From: Paenibacillus_F chitinolyticus_A
GTDB taxonomy: Bacteria; Bacillota; Bacilli; Paenibacillales; NBRC-103111
Assembly: GCF_045038035.1 (NCBI RefSeq)
Contig: NZ_CP173427.1
Span: forward strand, 2,480,001-2,544,000
Length of the DNA: 64,000 nucleotides
Direction of reading: 5' to 3'
The first letter of the stretch is position 1; each line of letters opens with the position of its first letter. The notes beneath the pieces are model-generated. The model ran no database searches. It worked only from the letters and a program-made list of their open reading frames with translations, and was not told the DNA's origin. This document shows positions 59,240 through 64,000 of the stretch, piece by piece. The position numbers and the translations under genes are program-made.

Positions 59240-60034
59240 ATGCATTCGCACGAACAATTTCTACGAACTTTAACCGGGTTTCAAGCGAAATTTACGCATT
59301 TGGCAGATCGTTACGAGGATACCGTCCAACGAAGCGCCGAGTTAGAGGCGGTCCTGGATGACTATTCCGCTTTTATTACGAACGAGGCTAACGAAGAATC
59401 ATGGGAACAATTGAACCGGCATGACCCCGGCCATATGTCCCGGCTAGTGGAAGATTTGAGGAAGACGTCGGCGTCTTGTGTCGCGATTATGGAAAAATAC
59501 CGGGCATGGAAGCTGCTGAATGGAGACGCGGAAAGGACGGAGTATTTCCGAAATATAGAATCATGCATCGAAAAAGAATTCGGAAGCTTTCGAGTGAATG
59601 CGGATTCGAAAGTGCTGCTGGTGGGCTCGGGTTCATTCCCCATGACGCCATTGTACATAGCGAAGCAAACCGGTGCGGAAGTGGCCGGCATTGATATTGA
59701 CAGGGAGGCTGTAGAACTTGGAAGAAGGGTGGTAGAGGAGCTGGGAAGCGGACTGAAAATCAGGCTGGAGAACGTGTTTGCAGAGCATCTGGACGGTATA
59801 CAAGAGGTGACTCACATCATATTCAGCTCAACGGTTGCCAATAAATACGAACTGCTGGACCAATTGGCCGGGCTAACCAATCGGCATGTGATTGTGGCCA
59901 TGAGATACGGCGGCGGCTTGAAATCTTTGTTCAATTACCCTATGCAAGAGGTGAACAGACGCAAATGGAGCTTAGTTGAAACCGTTTTGCGCCCCGGTCA
60001 CGTGTTTGATATCGCTTTGTATCAAAAAGCTTAG
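59240..60034 (+). CDS. cntL: Nicotianamine-synthase-like aminobutanoyltransferase
   Basis: 264 residues. A helical N-terminus (about 1-110) is followed by a Rossmann fold with the SAM motif VLLVGSGSFPMTPLYIAKQTGAEVAGIDID (about 125-155). In the family, CntL moves an aminobutyrate group from S-adenosylmethionine to D-histidine, once, unlike plant nicotianamine synthase, which does it more than once. AGAGAAGG precedes the ATG. It is 27 bases downstream of cntK and 27 upstream of cntM, so the three are one transcript. Confidence 0.92.
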   Translation: MHSHEQFLRTLTGFQAKFTHLADRYEDTVQRSAELEAVLDDYSAFITNEANEESWEQLNRHDPGHMSRLVEDLRKTSASCVAIMEKYRAWKLLNGDAERTEYFRNIESCIEKEFGSFRVNADSKVLLVGSGSFPMTPLYIAKQTGAEVAGIDIDREAVELGRRVVEELGSGLKIRLENVFAEHLDGIQEVTHIIFSSTVANKYELLDQLAGLTNRHVIVAMRYGGGLKSLFNYPMQEVNRRKWSLVETVLRPGHVFDIALYQKA

Positions 60035-60061
60035 GTTTCATTTTGGGAGAGGAAGGGTCAG

Positions 60062-61396
60062 ATGGGTGATTTCCAACGGGTCTTAGTGCTGGGAACGGGT
60101 CCCGCTTCGATTCAATTGGCCGTACTGCTAAAAAAAGTTGCGAACTGCCGCGTAGGAATCGCCGGTCGCAAGTCCGTTCGTTCCGAACATTTTTTTGCGG
60201 CGCTTAAGCAGAGCAGCCGGCGTATCCGCGCAGACATTCAAAATGAAAAGCACCGGCAGCTGCAGGGCGAGTGCGTCATGGATGATGTTTTTCACGGATA
60301 TGAGAGCATCACCGGAAGCTGGGATACCGTGATCTTGTCCGTTACGGCGGATGCATACATAGGGGTACTCCAACAAATCCGTGAACAGCTTTTACAGCAA
60401 GTAAGGTGTGTGGTCTTAATTTCCCCGACCTTCGGTTCAAACAGCTTAATTCGCCACTATATGACGGATATTCGTGCGGATGCGGAAATTATTAGCTTTT
60501 CCACCTATCTCGGCGATACGCGCTGGAGGCACGGCAAGCCGTCCGATCAGGTCATCACGACAGGAATCAAGAAAAAAGTGTTCATTGGCTCGACGAAGTC
60601 TCCATCCGATCATGTGACGAAGCTTCGTACGTTGTATGAACAACTGGGTATTACCTTGGAAATCATGTGTTCTCCATTCGAAGCGGAAACGAGAAATAGT
60701 TCCTTATATGTCCACCCGCCTCTGTTTATGAATGACTTTTCGTTAAATGTCCTATTCGGAGAAGCGGCCCCCAAGAAATTTGTATACAAAATGTTTCCCG
60801 AAGGTCCCATTACACCCGGTTTAATCCGCGATATGGTGGCCTGTTGGAAAGAGATGACGGCCATTATCCGTAAGCTAAATATAGAGGGCCTTAACTTGCT
60901 TAAGTTCATGACAGACGATAATTATCCGGTGCGGCCGGAAAGCCTATCGCGTCATGAGATCGATAACTTCCTTCATTTCGAAACGATCCATCAAGAGTAT
61001 TTGGTGTACGTCCGGTATACATCGCTGTTAATCGATCCTTTTTCCGAACCGGATCAGGACGGGAAATATTTCGATTTCTCGGCCGTCCCCATTCGGCAAA
61101 TCTTTGTCAATAATGAAGGGTACTGGGACATCCCGCGCATGCCCAAAGAAGATTACTACCGGATAAAAATCATACAAGGCATTGCAAGGTATGTGGATTC
61201 AAGCTGTCCGACGATCGATACCTTCATTGCAACCTATGAGCGGAGAATAGAGGAAGCGGCTCGACATAAGCTGCAGGACGAGTTGTTGTCGGAGGCATTC
61301 ACCGTGCAAAGTTTTGAAGAAGACTTGAAGAGGATACGCAGTGAAATAGAAACCAGGTTGGGATCGAAGAAGAATGAGTTGGAGGAGACGACGTGA
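60062..61396 (+). CDS. cntM: Opine dehydrogenase of metallophore synthesis
   Basis: 444 residues. An NADPH-binding Rossmann fold starts at residue 6 (VLVLGTGPASIQLAVLL). The C-terminal helical part has SSLYVHPPLFMNDFSLNVLFGE and the HEIDNFLHFE segment typical of staphylopine/pseudopaline dehydrogenases. The enzyme joins the CntL product with a 2-keto acid by reductive condensation. The partner acid sets the product: pyruvate gives staphylopine-like and 2-oxoglutarate gives pseudopaline- or bacillopaline-like compounds. The loop STYLGDTRW (147-155), with Asp152, is near the residue reported to decide this in other species. It overlaps cntA by four bases. Confidence 0.93.
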   Translation: MGDFQRVLVLGTGPASIQLAVLLKKVANCRVGIAGRKSVRSEHFFAALKQSSRRIRADIQNEKHRQLQGECVMDDVFHGYESITGSWDTVILSVTADAYIGVLQQIREQLLQQVRCVVLISPTFGSNSLIRHYMTDIRADAEIISFSTYLGDTRWRHGKPSDQVITTGIKKKVFIGSTKSPSDHVTKLRTLYEQLGITLEIMCSPFEAETRNSSLYVHPPLFMNDFSLNVLFGEAAPKKFVYKMFPEGPITPGLIRDMVACWKEMTAIIRKLNIEGLNLLKFMTDDNYPVRPESLSRHEIDNFLHFETIHQEYLVYVRYTSLLIDPFSEPDQDGKYFDFSAVPIRQIFVNNEGYWDIPRMPKEDYYRIKIIQGIARYVDSSCPTIDTFIATYERRIEEAARHKLQDELLSEAFTVQSFEEDLKRIRSEIETRLGSKKNELEETT

Positions 61397-62997
61397 CGAG
61401 AAGAATAGCGGGTTTATTAGCTGCTTTAATGATTTCCACTGCACTGCTGGCAGGCTGCGCGGGCGATAAGAGCGGGAAAACGGGGTCCACGGAACGAAGC
61501 CAAGAACTGGTGTACGCCACGGCGAAAGATATTAACGATATGAATCCCCACTTGTACACGGGTTCGATGCCGGCGCAGGGAATGGTGTACGAATCATTAG
61601 TCGAAAATACGGAAGACGGAATCAAGCCGCTGCTGGCCGAGTCTTGGGAAACTTCGAATGACGGGAAAACATACACCTTTCATCTGAGAAAAGATGTGAC
61701 CTTTCACGACGGAGAACCGTTTAACGCGGAGGCTGTGAAGAAAAACATCGAAGCCGTTCAAAAAAATGCAAGCAAACATTCCTGGATCAAACTATCCGCT
61801 AAGATCGTGAGCTGTCATGTGCCGGATGAGTTTACGGTGGAATTGAATCTATCGGAGCCCTACTATCCGACTTTACTGGAATTGTCGATGACCCGGCCTT
61901 ACGTATTCATCTCGCCCAAAAATTTCGTTAACGGGGAGACAAAAGATGGCGTGAACGGATACAACGGCACGGGACCCTATAAGCTCACGGAACATAAAAC
62001 CGATCAGTACGCCACTTTTGAAGCCAATGAAAACTACTGGGCCGGCGCGCCTAAAGTAAAGAAAGTGACGGCAAAAGTTCTACCGGCCGGGGAAATGACA
62101 TTTTTGGCGCTGCAAAAGGGTGAAGTCAACTTTATCTTTACGGATGATCGAGGCGCGGACAGCATTGATGTGGAAGCGATGAATCGGTTAGTTCAGTCGG
62201 GCGATTTCCAGCTTGTCAGAAGTAAAGCGATGAATACGAAAATGATCGTTGCCAACAGCGGCAAATCAGGCCCCGTTCATGAAACGGCCGTACGCGAGGC
62301 CATCTGGTATTCCATTGACCGGGAAACCGTCAGCAAGCAAATTTTTAGCGGGATGGAGACGGCGGCTAACTCTCTATTCTCCTCCAATGTCCCGTATGCG
62401 GACGTCGATTTGAAGAAGCGGGGCTACGATCCGGAAACAGCGAAAAAGATTTTGGAAGAAGCGGGCTGGAGCCTGGAGAGCGGCAAAACAGTCAGAACTA
62501 AAGACGGAAACCCGTTAGCCATGAAGCTTTACTACGACGTCAATTCTTCTTCCCAAAAAACGCAGGCTGAGTTCCTTCAACATGCGCTGACAGCAATTGG
62601 GGCTAAGCTGGACCTTATCGGCGAAGAATCTTCTTCTATCGCGAAAAGAAGAGCCACGGGAGACTATGATCTGCTGTTCAATCAAACATGGGGGCTCGCC
62701 TACGATCCGCAAAGTACAATTGCCGCATTTACATCGGAAGCTTCTTATCTGCATACAACCAAAGGCATACCGAAAGCGGCCGAGCTCTATAACAAAATCG
62801 GTGACGTGATGGTGTCCGCCGACGAGAAGACGCGGAGATCGTTATACGCGGATATTTTAACTCTTGTCCATGACGAAGGCGTCTTTATCCCCATCACCAA
62901 TGGCAGCGTCACCGTTCTGGCTCCCAAAAATTTAAAAGGGATCTCGTTTAAGCAAACGCAATACGAGCTGCCGTTTGAGCGGATGTACTTTGAGTAG
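61393..62997 (+). CDS. cntA: Metallophore ABC transporter binding lipoprotein
   Basis: 534 residues from a GTG that overlaps the cntM stop (GTGA), after GGAGGAGACG. The lipobox is LLAGC with Cys21. It belongs to the nickel/oligopeptide-binding (SBP family 5) type: YATAKDINDMNPHLYTGSMPAQGMVYESLVENTEDGIKPLLAESWETSNDGKTYTFHLRKDVTFHDGEPFNAEAVKKN is the family opening. In the staphylopine system CntA binds the metal-loaded metallophore (Ni, Co, Zn) outside the cell. Its place directly after the biosynthesis genes supports that role. The permease genes follow. Confidence 0.9.
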   Translation: MTRRIAGLLAALMISTALLAGCAGDKSGKTGSTERSQELVYATAKDINDMNPHLYTGSMPAQGMVYESLVENTEDGIKPLLAESWETSNDGKTYTFHLRKDVTFHDGEPFNAEAVKKNIEAVQKNASKHSWIKLSAKIVSCHVPDEFTVELNLSEPYYPTLLELSMTRPYVFISPKNFVNGETKDGVNGYNGTGPYKLTEHKTDQYATFEANENYWAGAPKVKKVTAKVLPAGEMTFLALQKGEVNFIFTDDRGADSIDVEAMNRLVQSGDFQLVRSKAMNTKMIVANSGKSGPVHETAVREAIWYSIDRETVSKQIFSGMETAANSLFSSNVPYADVDLKKRGYDPETAKKILEEAGWSLESGKTVRTKDGNPLAMKLYYDVNSSSQKTQAEFLQHALTAIGAKLDLIGEESSSIAKRRATGDYDLLFNQTWGLAYDPQSTIAAFTSEASYLHTTKGIPKAAELYNKIGDVMVSADEKTRRSLYADILTLVHDEGVFIPITNGSVTVLAPKNLKGISFKQTQYELPFERMYFE

Positions 62998-63052
62998 CTA
63001 AATAATTCCACAGGGAACCCCCTTGGTGCCATGTGCGAAAAAGGAGACGGCT

Positions 63053-63985
63053 ATGGGCAGTTATATCTTCAAAAGAGCTTTATTATCGCTTCCTTTGCTT
63101 GTGATCATATCCTTTTTAACGTTTGTTTTAAACCATCTGTCTCCTTTGGACCCGGCCGAAGTAGTCCTGCACGCGCAAGGCGTGCCGAATATAACCGAAC
63201 AATTAATCGCGGAAACGAAAGGGGCGCTCGGACTGGACCAGCCGTTTCTAACCCGTTATTTCAATTGGCTTCTTTCCTGCCTGCAGCTCGATTTCGGCCA
63301 CTCGTACGTTACGGGAAAACCGGTCTGGTCCTTGCTGGGCCCCGCTTTTCTGAATACATTAAAGCTGACGCTGGTTTCGATGGCCGCCATTATCGCCCTA
63401 TCTATTGTCCTAGGCGTGATCTGCGCATGGAAAGAAGGGACAAGAATGGACAAATCGGTTAGAGGAGTCTCGTTTTTTCTGACTTCTATGCCGTCGTACT
63501 GGCTTGCGTCGCTTATGGCGTGGTATTTTTCCGTCCATCTGGATCTTCTCCCGACAAGCGGCATGGACTCCTTCAAAAGCTACATTTTACCGGTTACCGT
63601 GATTACCGTCAGTTACACAGGCATTTATTTTCGGATCGTCAGAAGCTCCATGATCGGCCAGTTGAACGAGGACTATGTGCTGTACGGCAGGGCAAGCGGT
63701 TTACCGGAAAGGAAAATAACGATGCATATCCTAAGAAATTCGCTTCAGGTGGCCATTTCCGTGTTTTGCATGGCCATCCCCATTATTTTGGGAAGCACAG
63801 TCGTTGTAGAAAACCTGTTCGCGTGGCCCGGGCTGGGGACGTTAAGTGTCAAATCCATTCTAAGCAGGGATTTCCCGATCATCCAAGCATATGTCCTTGT
63901 GTTGGCGGCGGCCTTCGTTCTGTTCAATACCTTGTCGGACATGATTCTTGCGGCGATGAATCCCAAACTAAGGAAGGGGATGTAA
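63053..63985 (+). CDS. cntB: Metallophore ABC transporter permease, first subunit
   Basis: 310 residues starting MGSYIFKRALLSLPLLVIISFLTFVL, six bases after AAGGAGA; an in-frame ATG/GTG further up lacks a ribosome site. The DppB/NikB-type permease shows six membrane helices, NHLSPLDPAEVVLHAQGVP near the start and the coupling motif near RASGLPERKITMHILRNSLQ. It pairs with the next permease. The stop overlaps the next start by one base (TAATG). Confidence 0.92.
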   Translation: MGSYIFKRALLSLPLLVIISFLTFVLNHLSPLDPAEVVLHAQGVPNITEQLIAETKGALGLDQPFLTRYFNWLLSCLQLDFGHSYVTGKPVWSLLGPAFLNTLKLTLVSMAAIIALSIVLGVICAWKEGTRMDKSVRGVSFFLTSMPSYWLASLMAWYFSVHLDLLPTSGMDSFKSYILPVTVITVSYTGIYFRIVRSSMIGQLNEDYVLYGRASGLPERKITMHILRNSLQVAISVFCMAIPIILGSTVVVENLFAWPGLGTLSVKSILSRDFPIIQAYVLVLAAAFVLFNTLSDMILAAMNPKLRKGM

Positions 63986-64000
63986 TGGAACGATTTAAAC
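63985..64000 (+). CDS. cntC: Second permease subunit of the metallophore importer (partial)
   Basis: ATG at 63985 overlaps the cntB stop (TAATG), with AGGAAGGGG upstream. Only MERFK is inside the window. Identity is inferred from gene order (cntABC, then ATPase genes expected). Confidence 0.6.

Overview
The window reads as chromosomal DNA from a Paenibacillus-like, spore-forming Bacillota. The evidence is strong GGAGG-type ribosome binding sites, sigma-A promoters, hairpin plus T-run terminators, YesM/YesN two-component systems beside CUT1 sugar importers, S-layer-homology and LPXTG surface proteins, Fur and Zur boxes and a SigM-like operon. Most of it is GC-rich. A low-GC patch (about 54130-55640) sits beside a transposase remnant. 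I saw no rRNA, tRNA, CRISPR array, prophage or intact insertion sequence.

Layout. 1-3250: end of an upstream gene, a structured leader, and a secreted protein with DUF4855, cohesin-like and dockerin domains. 3279-12605: mostly single genes (tandem-MerR regulator, small HhH protein, germin-type cupin with an N/Q-rich tail, arylamine N-acetyltransferase, two glyoxalase-fold proteins around a decayed CYP102 P450-reductase tail, UvrA-like ABC protein, double GNAT). 12810-15740: Fur-box siderophore-binding lipoprotein divergent from acetyl-CoA synthetase acsA. 16016-17740: two YdcZ transporters around a Crp/Fnr regulator. 17836-27217: a giant hybrid histidine kinase divergent from a receiver-BTAD regulator, then an LPXTG adhesin and its sortase. 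27473-32524: Fur-box siderophore importer (ATPase, binding protein, two permeases) divergent from a ferredoxin-NADP reductase.

34819-42000: sugar importer (binding protein, YesN-type regulator and YesM-type kinase on minus; two permeases on plus). 42175-44109: ECF sigma, membrane anti-sigma and a small membrane protein, arranged like sigM-yhdL-yhdK. 44387-49067: a 39-codon small ORF followed by a 1516-residue GH20 hexosaminidase with S-layer anchors. 49185-53810: NUDIX protein, a second ECF sigma/anti-sigma pair, a Cys-rich pentapeptide protein and a DUF4184 membrane protein. 53970-55600: transposase fragment, paired SMR efflux genes and TetR with two matching operators. 55751-57991: secreted PQQ-type sugar dehydrogenase.

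58261-64000 (running off the end): the most notable system, an opine-metallophore locus cntKLM-cntABC (histidine racemase, nicotianamine-synthase-like enzyme, opine dehydrogenase, nickel/peptide-type importer). Its promoter has near-consensus -35 and -10 boxes, and a Zur-like inverted repeat covers the predicted transcription start. With the three Fur boxes elsewhere, the window is rich in metal acquisition. Genes for surface glycans and attachment are the second theme: the DUF4855 and GH20 genes share a 30-bp upstream element.
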